DNA from: Bacillus rhizoplanae
Lineage (GTDB): Bacteria > Bacillota > Bacilli > Bacillales > Bacillaceae_G
Assembly (NCBI RefSeq): GCF_917563915.1
Contig: NZ_CAKJTI010000005.1
Location: forward strand, 62,001 to 126,000
Direction of reading: 5' to 3'
DNA: 64,000 bases
Every line of letters begins with the position of its first letter. Position 1 is the stretch's first letter. The position numbers and the translations under genes are program-made. Below the pieces are notes generated by a model. The model was not told where the DNA came from, made no database searches, and saw only the letters and a program-made list of their open reading frames with translations. Shown piece after piece: positions 44,130 through 51,708 of the stretch.

Positions 44130-44164
44130 AAAGAGCTAGCCTTTACAAGGGCTAGCTCTTTTTA
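44130..44164 (+). terminator. Terminator of the Dcu gene
   Basis: AAGAGCTAGCC/GGCTAGCTCTT stem with T5. A copy of the AATCAAACGTTTGTTTAA palindrome follows directly. Confidence 0.92.
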
Positions 44165-44181
44165 ATCAAACGTTTGTTTAA
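44164..44181. repeat. Third copy of the AATCAAACGTTTGTTTAA motif
   Basis: Identical to the two copies at 34438-34455 and 34483-34500. It lies between the Dcu terminator and a bcr1-like element. Confidence 0.6.
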
Positions 44182-44184
44182 ATA

Positions 44185-44239
44185 TTTATTCCGCTATTCG
44201 TGGGCAGTAAGCCCCCCACTGATGGAAGTTTCACTTTAT
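44185..44239 (+). repeat. Short (55 bp) bcr1-like element overlapping the ilvA stop
   Basis: TTTATTCCGCTATTCGTGGG...GGAAGTTTCACTTTAT. The right TTTAT (44235-44239) includes the ilvA stop codon TAA (44238-44236 on the minus strand). Confidence 0.82.
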
Positions 44240-45444
44240 TCAATGATATCAATGCTATATCCTTTCTTCCGCATTCCCATTAGCACTTGCTCAATATGCT
44301 CATTGTCTTTCGTCTCAAGAGAAAGGTGCAGCTGCGCATAACCTGGAAATACTTTCGTTCCAATCCTCTCTAAATGAATATGAAGAACATTTGCTTCAAA
44401 ATCTGTTACAATCTGTAATACTTGCTGTAATTGCCCTGGCTTATCTTTAATCATCGTTGAAATATGGACAAATCGGCCTGCTTCAACCATCCCATGTTCA
44501 ATAATACGAGAAATAAAATTAACATCAACATTACCACCACTTAATACAGGGACAATCTTTTTCCCTTGCTCAGGCATTTTTCCATATAACAGCGCAGCTA
44601 ATGAAGTAGCACCCGATCCTTCTACAAGTAATTTATTACGTTCTAATAACATAAGCATTGTCCGAGCAATCTCCATTTCATCCACACAGAAAATATCATC
44701 TACATAACGCTGCACAAGCTGAAAAGTGAGATCCCCTGGTTTTTTCACCGCAATTCCATCGGCCATCGTTGGTGTTGATTGTACCGTCACCCTTTGTTTT
44801 TCCTGCAAGGATTGCTTCATACTAGGACACGCTAGCGCCTGTACACCATATATTTTCACCGATGGCTTTTGTTCTTTAATTGCCATCGCAACGCCCGCAA
44901 TTAAACCACCACCGCCAATAGGACAAATGACCGCATCAACATCATCAAGCTGATGCAATATTTCTAACCCAACTGTTCCTTGTCCAGCAATAACATCCTC
45001 GTCATCAAATGGATGGACAAATGTCGCTCCAGTTCGTTCTTTTAAATCAAGTGCATAAGCTAACGCTTCATCAAAAACATTTCCTTGCAATTCTATATTA
45101 GCTCCGTAACGCTTTGTCGCAAGCACCTTACTAAGCGGGGCTCCTTTTGGCATAACAATCGTACAAGGAATGCCGAGCATATTACTAGAATAAGCAACAC
45201 CTTGCGCATGATTACCAGCCGATGCTGCCACAACTCCTTTTTGTAATTCCTCTTTACTAAGTGAAGTCATCTTATTATAAGAACCACGCACCTTAAAGGA
45301 ACCTGTCTTTTGCAAATTCTCGAGCTTTAAATATATTTCATTATGAGCTAGTTCACTAAATGTACTAGAATAATCTAATGGTGTCGTATGTACAATGCCT
45401 TTCATTTTTTCATGAGCAGCTATAATATTTTGTAACGTAATCAT
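44236..45444 (-). CDS. ilvA: Threonine dehydratase (threonine ammonia-lyase)
   Basis: This 402-residue PLP enzyme deaminates threonine to 2-oxobutanoate. The PLP lysine lies in GSFKVRGSYNKM (~residue 52), the glycine loop in GGGGLIAGVAMAIKE, and SAGNHAQGVAYSS contacts the substrate. The C-terminal ~75 residues form an ACT regulatory domain (ISTMIKDKPGQLQQVLQIV). It is the short form with one ACT domain, as in catabolic TdcB-type or YgxH-like enzymes. The stop codon lies inside the terminal TTTAT of a bcr1-like repeat. GGAGGCGAC precedes ATG. Confidence 0.9.
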   Translation of the reverse strand: MITLQNIIAAHEKMKGIVHTTPLDYSSTFSELAHNEIYLKLENLQKTGSFKVRGSYNKMTSLSKEELQKGVVAASAGNHAQGVAYSSNMLGIPCTIVMPKGAPLSKVLATKRYGANIELQGNVFDEALAYALDLKERTGATFVHPFDDEDVIAGQGTVGLEILHQLDDVDAVICPIGGGGLIAGVAMAIKEQKPSVKIYGVQALACPSMKQSLQEKQRVTVQSTPTMADGIAVKKPGDLTFQLVQRYVDDIFCVDEMEIARTMLMLLERNKLLVEGSGATSLAALLYGKMPEQGKKIVPVLSGGNVDVNFISRIIEHGMVEAGRFVHISTMIKDKPGQLQQVLQIVTDFEANVLHIHLERIGTKVFPGYAQLHLSLETKDNEHIEQVLMGMRKKGYSIDIIE

Positions 45445-45580
45445 GTTGTCGCCTCCGAAGCAGTATATTCATACACTTTAGTTTCAAACGGCACAATTTG
45501 TTTTATACAAAAAAAAGAATATTGCTTTAAAATAGAGTTTGATCCAAAACACCTCACAAACCCGTATTTTACGGTAAATG

Positions 45581-45626
45581 AGAAGAATCCATTTTGAAAA
45601 AAAGATTGATTAAAATGGATTCTTCT
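45581..45626. repeat. Perfect 15-bp inverted repeat (hairpin)
   Basis: AGAAGAATCCATTTT and AAAATGGATTCTTCT face each other across 16 bases, upstream of ilvA. There is no T-run on either strand, so it is not a typical terminator. Confidence 0.75.
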
Positions 45627-45652
45627 TTAGCATATTTAAGTTTCGGTTTTAT

Positions 45653-45709
45653 AAAAAAGTTTGATCATTTTTCACCTTAGATCTTCCACAATAGCGCCCG
45701 ATTGCTGAA
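45653..45709 (-). repeat. Dispersed hairpin element, copy A
   Basis: On the minus strand a quasi-palindrome CAGCAATCGGGCGCTATTGTG is followed within 20 bp by TGATCAAACTTTTTT. The same two parts occur at 47107-47185 in the plus orientation. The 15-bp TGATCAAACTTTTTT is identical in the two copies and faces outward. Confidence 0.6.
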
Positions 45710-45778
45710 AATCATCTCTAGTTAAATTAGTATTTAATTGAGCCTCTTGGGGAAGCCCCGTTAGTCCAACCAGATTGT

Positions 45779-45927
45779 TTATAAACGGGGACATTTACGT
45801 AATTGATTTCCATCGGAATCTACAACTGTCATCATGCGAAGCCCTTCAAGATCCTCATTTGGAGGCTCAGTCATACAGATATCTTTTTTTACTCTTTAAT
45901 TCGTTGTACCAGTTTTGACCTGCGAAA
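45779..45927 (-). pseudogene. Remnant of a glyoxalase/VOC-family gene
   Basis: A minus-strand frame encodes MTEPPNEDLEGLRMMTVVDS then DGNQLRKCPRL and a stop, which looks like the C-terminal strand and DGN turn of VOC proteins. Immediately upstream, in another frame, WYNELKSKKRYL resembles the preceding helix. The two parts are separated by a frameshift and the N-terminal three-quarters is absent. Confidence 0.6.
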
Positions 45928-46162
45928 TGTTAGTTAAAAATATGTACAAAAATATTAAATTTCAATAGTTCATACAATTAATTAAGGTGATAATATTCCT
46001 AATAAGGGTGGTGTTTGTTATAGGCTTAAATTTCATGTGGTAAATTTTAGAAAGTGAATTTTATAGATAAATTTTAATTTAATTACCACATCATTCACTC
46101 TTGGTTGTTTCAAGTTACAGTTAAAGAAATATAAATTGTTTCATTTAAAGGGGAGCTATTTC

Positions 46163-46924
46163 ATGATCGAAAAGGAGAACTCTTCAGAAGATAAAAATAA
46201 AGAGAATATAAAAATTTCAATTATAATACCCGCCCATAATGAAGAAAGGTACATTGGAAAATGCTTAGAATCTATTTTAAAAGCCTCAAAATTAACTAAA
46301 AATCAAGTTGAAATCATTGTTGTGTTAAATCGATGTACAGACAGGACGGAAGAAATTGCAAAATCGTACAAATGTATCACAATAAAGAATAACGACAAAA
46401 ACCTTTCTAAGATTAGGAACGCAGGTGTTGAAATAGCTAGAGGTGAAATCATCCTTACAATTGATGCAGATACACAGATGAACGAACATGTGTTGTCTAA
46501 GGCAGAGGAGAACTTAACCACTGGAAAGTACATTGGCGGGGGAGTTACAGGAAAATTTGAAAGAATGTCTTTAGGTATTTTTGTTTCAACCTTATTATTA
46601 ATTGGGCCACTATTATTTAAATATGGAGCAATTTCCGTGGGAATCTTTTGGTGCTACAAAAAGGATTTTAAATCGATTAAGGGATTTAATGAAAATATGC
46701 TTATGGCAGAAGATGCAGACTTCGCTAAACGGTTAAAAGCGTGGGGAAAAAAGAAGGGAAAAAAATACGGGACGATTCAAAATGGGATGATAACTTCAAG
46801 CAGAAAGTTTGATAAACATGGAGACTGGGTTTTACTTAAACGTCCGAAAATGATATTAGCTTATCTTAAAGGAACAGACCAGAAATATGCGGATGAAGCA
46901 TATTATGAAAATCAAGATAGATAA
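46163..46924 (+). CDS. Family 2 glycosyltransferase
   Basis: This 253-residue GT-A glycosyltransferase has SIIIPAHNEERYIGKCLESIL at its N-terminus, VVLNRCTDRTEEIA, LSKIRNAGVEIARGEI, and the DXD motif as TIDADTQM (~residue 94). A membrane-like stretch (LGIFVSTLLLIGPLLFKYG) lies mid-protein, and AEDADFAKRLKAWGKK carries the catalytic acidic box. The acceptor is unknown. ATG at 46163 is preceded by AAAGGGGAG. It stands alone between two repeat copies, suggesting acquired DNA. Confidence 0.87.
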   Translation: MIEKENSSEDKNKENIKISIIIPAHNEERYIGKCLESILKASKLTKNQVEIIVVLNRCTDRTEEIAKSYKCITIKNNDKNLSKIRNAGVEIARGEIILTIDADTQMNEHVLSKAEENLTTGKYIGGGVTGKFERMSLGIFVSTLLLIGPLLFKYGAISVGIFWCYKKDFKSIKGFNENMLMAEDADFAKRLKAWGKKKGKKYGTIQNGMITSSRKFDKHGDWVLLKRPKMILAYLKGTDQKYADEAYYENQDR

Positions 46925-47033
46925 AAATAGAAGTACCATTAGTTTGTTCGTGAGTTAAACTAAAGCTAGGTTTCAAGATTAGAAATAAAAAATAAAGGTA
47001 AACAGATTGTGAAAAAATGTACTTAAATAAACA

Positions 47034-47068
47034 GTAGCGCTAATCGAAGAAGGATTAACGCTTTTTTT
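47034..47068 (+). terminator. Terminator after the glycosyltransferase gene
   Basis: AGCGCTAATC/GGATTAACGCT imperfect stem with a T7 tail. Confidence 0.8.
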
Positions 47069-47106
47069 GTTGAAGTTACTAAACTATCGGGTAGCTTACC
47101 TTCAAT

Positions 47107-47185
47107 AAGATCTTCCATAATCTGGCCCGATTGTTGAACAAGAAAAACCCTGCATTTCAAGCAGGATTTTTGATCAAACTTTTTT
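47107..47185 (+). repeat. Dispersed hairpin element, copy B
   Basis: AAGATCTTCCATAATCTGGC, then CCGATTGTTGAA, a terminator-like hairpin (CCTGCATTTCAAGCAGG, 47149-47166), and TGATCAAACTTTTTT at 47171-47185. It matches copy A at 26 of 32 bases over the first part and exactly over the last 15. Confidence 0.6.
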
Positions 47186-47285
47186 ACAAACAGTACATCT
47201 TTTTTATAAACGGTACGACTTTATTCCAAACCGACAAAGAACCATTTCTTCATGTTAGAAATGATTCTTTTCATATATGAACTGA

Positions 47286-47939
47286 TTATTTTTTTACTAA
47301 CTCAGCTAATCTCTTCGTACTATTATAAGGAGAATCCGCTAAACTAATCGCTGAAATAACAGAAACTCCATCCGCACCTGCTTCAATGACAGAAGCAGCA
47401 TTTTCAATTGAAATTCCACCAATACCGACAATCGGAATTTCAATACCACTTTCGCGGAAGAAACATAATCCTTCCGTTCCTTGTACTGCTTTTGCATCTT
47501 TTTTTGTATTTGTTGGAAAAATCGGCCCTACACCCAAATAATCTGCACCATTTTCAATCGCAAAACGTGCTTCTTCTATCGTATGAGCGGATACACCGAT
47601 AATTTTATCTCCCATTTTTTCACGTACTGTCCGAATCCCTTCATCATCTTGCCCAACATGAACACCATCTGCATCTAATTCTAGTGCTAATTCCACATCA
47701 TCATTTACGATAAATGGAACATCATACTCTTTACACAAAGACTGAAGCTGTTTTGCAAATGCATATCGTTCTTCTCCCGTTAATGCTCCTTCACCTTTTT
47801 CACGATATTGAAAGATTGTAATTCCACCATCAAGTGCTTCTTTCATGACTTGTAATGGATCTTTGCGGCAATTGCTGCTCCCCATAATAAAATATACTTG
47901 TAATAATTCGGACATATACTGTTTATCGATGCGCGCCAT
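47286..47939 (-). CDS. thiE: Thiamine-phosphate synthase
   Basis: This 217-residue TIM-barrel enzyme joins HMP-PP and thiazole phosphate to thiamine phosphate. Signatures: [65 protein letters not shown] and VGIGGIS near the C-terminus. ATG at 47939 ([13 protein letters not shown]) follows AAAGGGTGAG; a three-codon extension is less well placed. It follows thiM by 15 bp in a TPP-riboswitch operon. Confidence 0.94.
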   Translation of the reverse strand: MARIDKQYMSELLQVYFIMGSSNCRKDPLQVMKEALDGGITIFQYREKGEGALTGEERYAFAKQLQSLCKEYDVPFIVNDDVELALELDADGVHVGQDDEGIRTVREKMGDKIIGVSAHTIEEARFAIENGADYLGVGPIFPTNTKKDAKAVQGTEGLCFFRESGIEIPIVGIGGISIENAASVIEAGADGVSVISAISLADSPYNSTKRLAELVKK

Positions 47940-47954
47940 TTCTCTCACCCTTTC

Positions 47955-48764
47955 TTAACGAACTTCTTCGACATTCCCATATTGTTCAACGTCTTTTGCA
48001 GTAACATTTGCTAACTGATTAAGAAATTCAATTTGGAAACTTCCTGGTCCTTGATCAGCCGTTTTGTTTGCCGCAATTTCTGCCGCTACACCATAAAGCG
48101 TTACCGCTGCGACTGCCGCTTTTACATAGTCCCTTTCGACTGCTGCAAATGCTCCGATAACAGATGTTAATAAACAGCCTGTTCCTGTTACTTTTGTTAA
48201 AATAGGATGACCGTTACGAAGAATGAATGTTCTTTCTCCATCTGTTATAACGTCTTCTTTTCCAGTGATAACAGCAACAGTATCTAACTGCTCTGCTGTT
48301 TGTTTCGCAATGGAAACAACATCACCGTTTCCTTCCCCTGCATCAACACCTTTAATCTCCCACTTCTCATCAATAACATTTGCAATTTCCGCCGCATTGC
48401 CGCGAATGATTGCTAGTTTTACTTCACTTGGGATATGTCTTGCTACTTCTGTTCGGTACGAAGTTGCGCCAGCACCAACAGGATCAAACAAAACCGGGAC
48501 GTTGTGCGCATTTGCTGATTTCCCAGCAATGCCCATCGCTTCTACTTCTTCCGGACGAAGTGTTCCCATATTTAAAACAAGCGCTCCAGCAATACTTGCC
48601 ATTTCAGCTACTTCTTCTTTCGCATATGCCATCACAGGCGATGCACCTAATGCAAGTAAACCATTAGCTGTAAAATTTGTCACAACAACATTTGTAATAT
48701 TATGAACGAGTGGATTTCTTTCTCGTACTGTTTCAATTACTTGTGCAATTTCTTTGATTTTCAT
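47955..48764 (-). CDS. thiM: Hydroxyethylthiazole kinase
   Basis: This 269-residue ribokinase-like enzyme phosphorylates hydroxyethylthiazole for thiamine salvage. Signatures: [52 protein letters not shown] and the catalytic [23 protein letters not shown] is preceded by AAGGAGATGG. It is the first gene of the thiM-thiE operon behind a TPP riboswitch. Confidence 0.94.
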   Translation of the reverse strand: MKIKEIAQVIETVRERNPLVHNITNVVVTNFTANGLLALGASPVMAYAKEEVAEMASIAGALVLNMGTLRPEEVEAMGIAGKSANAHNVPVLFDPVGAGATSYRTEVARHIPSEVKLAIIRGNAAEIANVIDEKWEIKGVDAGEGNGDVVSIAKQTAEQLDTVAVITGKEDVITDGERTFILRNGHPILTKVTGTGCLLTSVIGAFAAVERDYVKAAVAAVTLYGVAAEIAANKTADQGPGSFQIEFLNQLANVTAKDVEQYGNVEEVR

Positions 48765-48802
48765 ATTTGTCCATCTCCTTTTTTATAATGGGAGATATAG
48801 CT

Positions 48803-48836
48803 AAAAAAGACACTTTGCGCATGCAAAGTGTCTTCA
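48803..48836 (-). terminator. Expression-platform terminator of the thiM riboswitch
   Basis: AAGACACTTTGC/GCAAAGTGTCTT perfect 12-bp stem, with T6 on the minus strand. Confidence 0.9.
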
Positions 48837-48850
48837 TAATGTGCTTTTAC

Positions 48851-48938
48851 ACTCTCCCTACGCTGGCATTATCCAACAGGTTCAAATGGTCAACGACAGA
48901 TTAGCCGTACTCTCAGTTTGCATCCGCAAACTCCCATG
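48851..48938 (-). promoter_or_regulatory. TPP riboswitch of thiM-thiE
   Basis: On the minus strand: GGGAGTTTGC, AACTGAGAGTACGGC, GACCATTTGAACCTGTTGG and ATAATGCCAGCGTAGGGAG. This is the full THI-box aptamer in order, followed by a terminator. Confidence 0.95.
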
Positions 48939-49145
48939 TGTTTTATTATTCATCTAATTCAGAGTCTACCCTTATTCTATCAAAATCACAAGTTACATTT
49001 TTTTATGAAAGTTCTTCTCCTCTTAACTCATCAAAGATGTAAAGTATTTCATTACTAACAATAGATTCGAATCTTCCGAATAACTGAATCCAAAAAGGAT
49101 GTATGCTATATTTAACTTACGGAAATTCGAAAGGATGTTTTAAAT

Positions 49146-51338
49146 ATGGCAAAAAGTGTTGTAATTGCTGAAAAACCTTCTGTTGCACGTGATATTGCAC
49201 GTGTATTGAAGTGTGATAAAAAAGGAAATGGTTATATTGAAGGAAATAAGTATATCGTTACTTGGGCTTTAGGGCATCTCGTTACATTAGCAGATCCAGA
49301 AAGTTATGATGTGAAATATAAAAAATGGAATCTAGAAGATCTTCCAATGCTGCCTGAACGCTTAAAATTAACAGTGATCAAGCAGACTGGCAAACAATTT
49401 AATGCGGTTAAAAGCCAACTGACTAGAAATGATGTAAATGAAATTATCGTGGCTACAGATGCAGGAAGAGAAGGAGAGTTAGTCGCTCGTTGGATTATTG
49501 ATAAAGTTAAAATTAATAAACCTATTAAACGTCTATGGATTTCATCTGTTACCGATAAAGCAATCAAAGACGGCTTTGCAAATTTGAAGCCTGGTAAAGC
49601 ATATGACAATTTATACGCTTCAGCTGTCGCACGTTCTGAAGCCGACTGGTATATCGGTCTTAACGCAACACGCGCATTAACTACACGATTTAATGCGCAA
49701 CTAAATTGCGGTCGTGTACAAACACCTACTGTGGCGATCATTGCAGGTCGTGAAGACGAAATTAAAAACTTCAAAGCGCAAACATACTACGGTATCGAAG
49801 CCCAAACAACAGACAAGTTAAAACTGACTTGGCAAGATGCGAAAGGCAATAGCCGTAGCTTCGATAAAGAAAAAATCGATACGATTGTGAAAAAACTAGG
49901 CAAACAAAATGCCATTGTCGTGGAAATTGAGAAAAAACCTAAAAAGTCGTTTTCTCCTGGTCTTTATGATTTAACAGAACTACAACGTGATGCGAATAAA
50001 ATCTTTGGCTATTCCGCAAAAGAAACGTTAAATATTATGCAGAAACTATATGAGCAGCACAAGGTATTAACGTACCCTCGTACAGATTCACGCTATATCT
50101 CATCCGACATCGTAGGGACACTTCCAGAACGTTTGAAAGCGTGTGGAGTAGGCGAGTATCGTTCTTTAGCTAATAAGGTCTTAAATAAACCAATAAAAGC
50201 TTCTAAATCGTTTGTTGATGATAGTAAAGTAAGTGATCACCATGCAATCATTCCAACAGAAAGCTATGTCAACTTCTCAGCCTTCACAGATAAAGAACGC
50301 AAAATTTATGATTTAGTTGTAAAACGTTTCTTAGCAGTTTTATTCCCAGCTTTTGAATATGAACAACTAACGTTACGCGCAAAAATTGGTGATGAAAACT
50401 TCGTCGCACGCGGCAAAACAATTCTTAATTCTGGTTGGAAGGAAGTATACGAACATCGCTTTGAAGATGACGAGACAGTAGATGATTTAAAAGAACAAAT
50501 CTTACCTCGCATCGAAAAAGGTGATACGTTAAACGTGAAACTAATTGCCCAAACATCAGGTCAAACAAAGCCACCTGCACGCTTTAATGAGGCAACATTG
50601 CTTTCGGCAATGGAAAATCCTACAAAGTACATGGGTACGCAAAATAAACAACTTGCAGACACATTAAAATCAACTGGTGGGCTAGGTACTGTTGCTACAC
50701 GTGCTGATATTATTGACAAGCTATTCAATTCGTTCTTAATCGAAAAGCGCGGCAAAGATATTCACATTACATCAAAAGGCCGTCAGTTACTTGATTTAGT
50801 ACCAGAAGAATTAAAATCCCCTGCACTAACTGCTGAATGGGAGCAAAAACTTGAGGCAATTGCGAAGGGTAAATTGAAAAAAGATGTATTCATTTCAGAA
50901 ATGAAAAACTACACAAAAGAAATTGTTTCCGAAATTAAATCGAGCGATAAAAAATATAAGCACGATAACATTTCCACAAAAACTTGCCCAGACTGCGGTA
51001 AACCAATGTTAGAAGTAAACGGCAAAAAAGGTAAAATGCTTGTGTGCCAAGATCGTGAATGCGGTCATCGTAAAAATGTATCCCGCACTACAAATGCACG
51101 CTGCCCTCAGTGTAAGAAAAAACTAGAACTTCGAGGTGAAGGAGAAGGTCAAATCTTCGCATGTAAATGCGGCTATCGCGAGAAGCTTTCTTCATTCCAA
51201 GAACGTCGTAAGAAAGAATCTCGTGGCAAAGTAGATAAACGTTATGTGCAAAATTATATGAAACAACAACAAAAACAGGAAGAACCTTTAAATAATGCGT
51301 TCGCAGAAGCATTTAAAGGATTGAAATTTGATAAATAA
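49146..51338 (+). CDS. topB: DNA topoisomerase III
   Basis: This 730-residue type IA topoisomerase starts with the TOPRIM segment VVIAEKPSVARDIARVLKCD and has the acidic ATDAGREGELVARWIID. The active-site Tyr is in LTYPRTDSRYIS (~residue 310), NCGRVQTPTVAII precedes it, and GLGTVATRADIIDKLF follows. The C-terminal region holds two Cys-rich zinc-type modules (CPDCGKPM ... CGHR and CPQCKKKL ... CKCGYR). It decatenates and resolves recombination or replication intermediates. ATG is behind GAAAGGATG. Confidence 0.95.
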   Translation: MAKSVVIAEKPSVARDIARVLKCDKKGNGYIEGNKYIVTWALGHLVTLADPESYDVKYKKWNLEDLPMLPERLKLTVIKQTGKQFNAVKSQLTRNDVNEIIVATDAGREGELVARWIIDKVKINKPIKRLWISSVTDKAIKDGFANLKPGKAYDNLYASAVARSEADWYIGLNATRALTTRFNAQLNCGRVQTPTVAIIAGREDEIKNFKAQTYYGIEAQTTDKLKLTWQDAKGNSRSFDKEKIDTIVKKLGKQNAIVVEIEKKPKKSFSPGLYDLTELQRDANKIFGYSAKETLNIMQKLYEQHKVLTYPRTDSRYISSDIVGTLPERLKACGVGEYRSLANKVLNKPIKASKSFVDDSKVSDHHAIIPTESYVNFSAFTDKERKIYDLVVKRFLAVLFPAFEYEQLTLRAKIGDENFVARGKTILNSGWKEVYEHRFEDDETVDDLKEQILPRIEKGDTLNVKLIAQTSGQTKPPARFNEATLLSAMENPTKYMGTQNKQLADTLKSTGGLGTVATRADIIDKLFNSFLIEKRGKDIHITSKGRQLLDLVPEELKSPALTAEWEQKLEAIAKGKLKKDVFISEMKNYTKEIVSEIKSSDKKYKHDNISTKTCPDCGKPMLEVNGKKGKMLVCQDRECGHRKNVSRTTNARCPQCKKKLELRGEGEGQIFACKCGYREKLSSFQERRKKESRGKVDKRYVQNYMKQQQKQEEPLNNAFAEAFKGLKFDK

Positions 51339-51345
51339 CACACCT

Positions 51346-51397
51346 AAAGGAGTTGACTTAAAAGGGATGTAGATGCCTTTTAAGTCAACTCCTTCTC
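51346..51397 (+). terminator. Terminator of topB
   Basis: AAGGAGTTGACTTAAAAGG/CCTTTTAAGTCAACTCCTT is a 19-bp perfect stem just after the stop. Confidence 0.88.
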
Positions 51398-51407
51398 ACA
51401 TGTCCAC

Positions 51408-51643
51408 TAATATATCGACCGTTCTTTGTAATATATCGGCGCTTTTCACAATTTATCGACCGTTCTTTAGGATATATCGGCGCTTTTCACAATTTATCGA
51501 CCGTTCTTTAGGATATATCGGCGCTTTTCACAATTTATCGACCGTTCTTTAGAATATATCGGCGCTTTTCACAATTTATCGACCGTTCTTTAGAATATAT
51601 CGGCGCTTCGACACAAGATAAAGACCCTTCGACGATGTTCGAC
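51408..51643 (+). repeat. Tandem array of the 41-bp unit with unique tail (copy 2)
   Basis: Five copies with exact 41-bp spacing. The consensus halves are AATTTATCGACCGTTCTTT and AGGATATATCGGCGCTTTTC. The array ends with the same CGCTTCGACACAAGATAAAG tail as the array at 1416-1611 and has the same orientation. It lies between the convergent topB and yhgE genes. Confidence 0.9.
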
Positions 51644-51670
51644 ATACTGCATTTATATCTTTCCATAAAC

Positions 51671-51706
51671 AAAAGGTTCCTGCCATAATTGGCAGAAACC
51701 TTTTTC
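51671..51706. terminator. Terminator at the 3' end of the YhgE gene
   Basis: AAAGGTTCCTGCCA/TGGCAGAAACCTTT stem with T5 on the plus strand and A-run on the other. It mainly serves the minus-strand yhgE gene. Confidence 0.85.
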
Positions 51707-51708
51707 TA

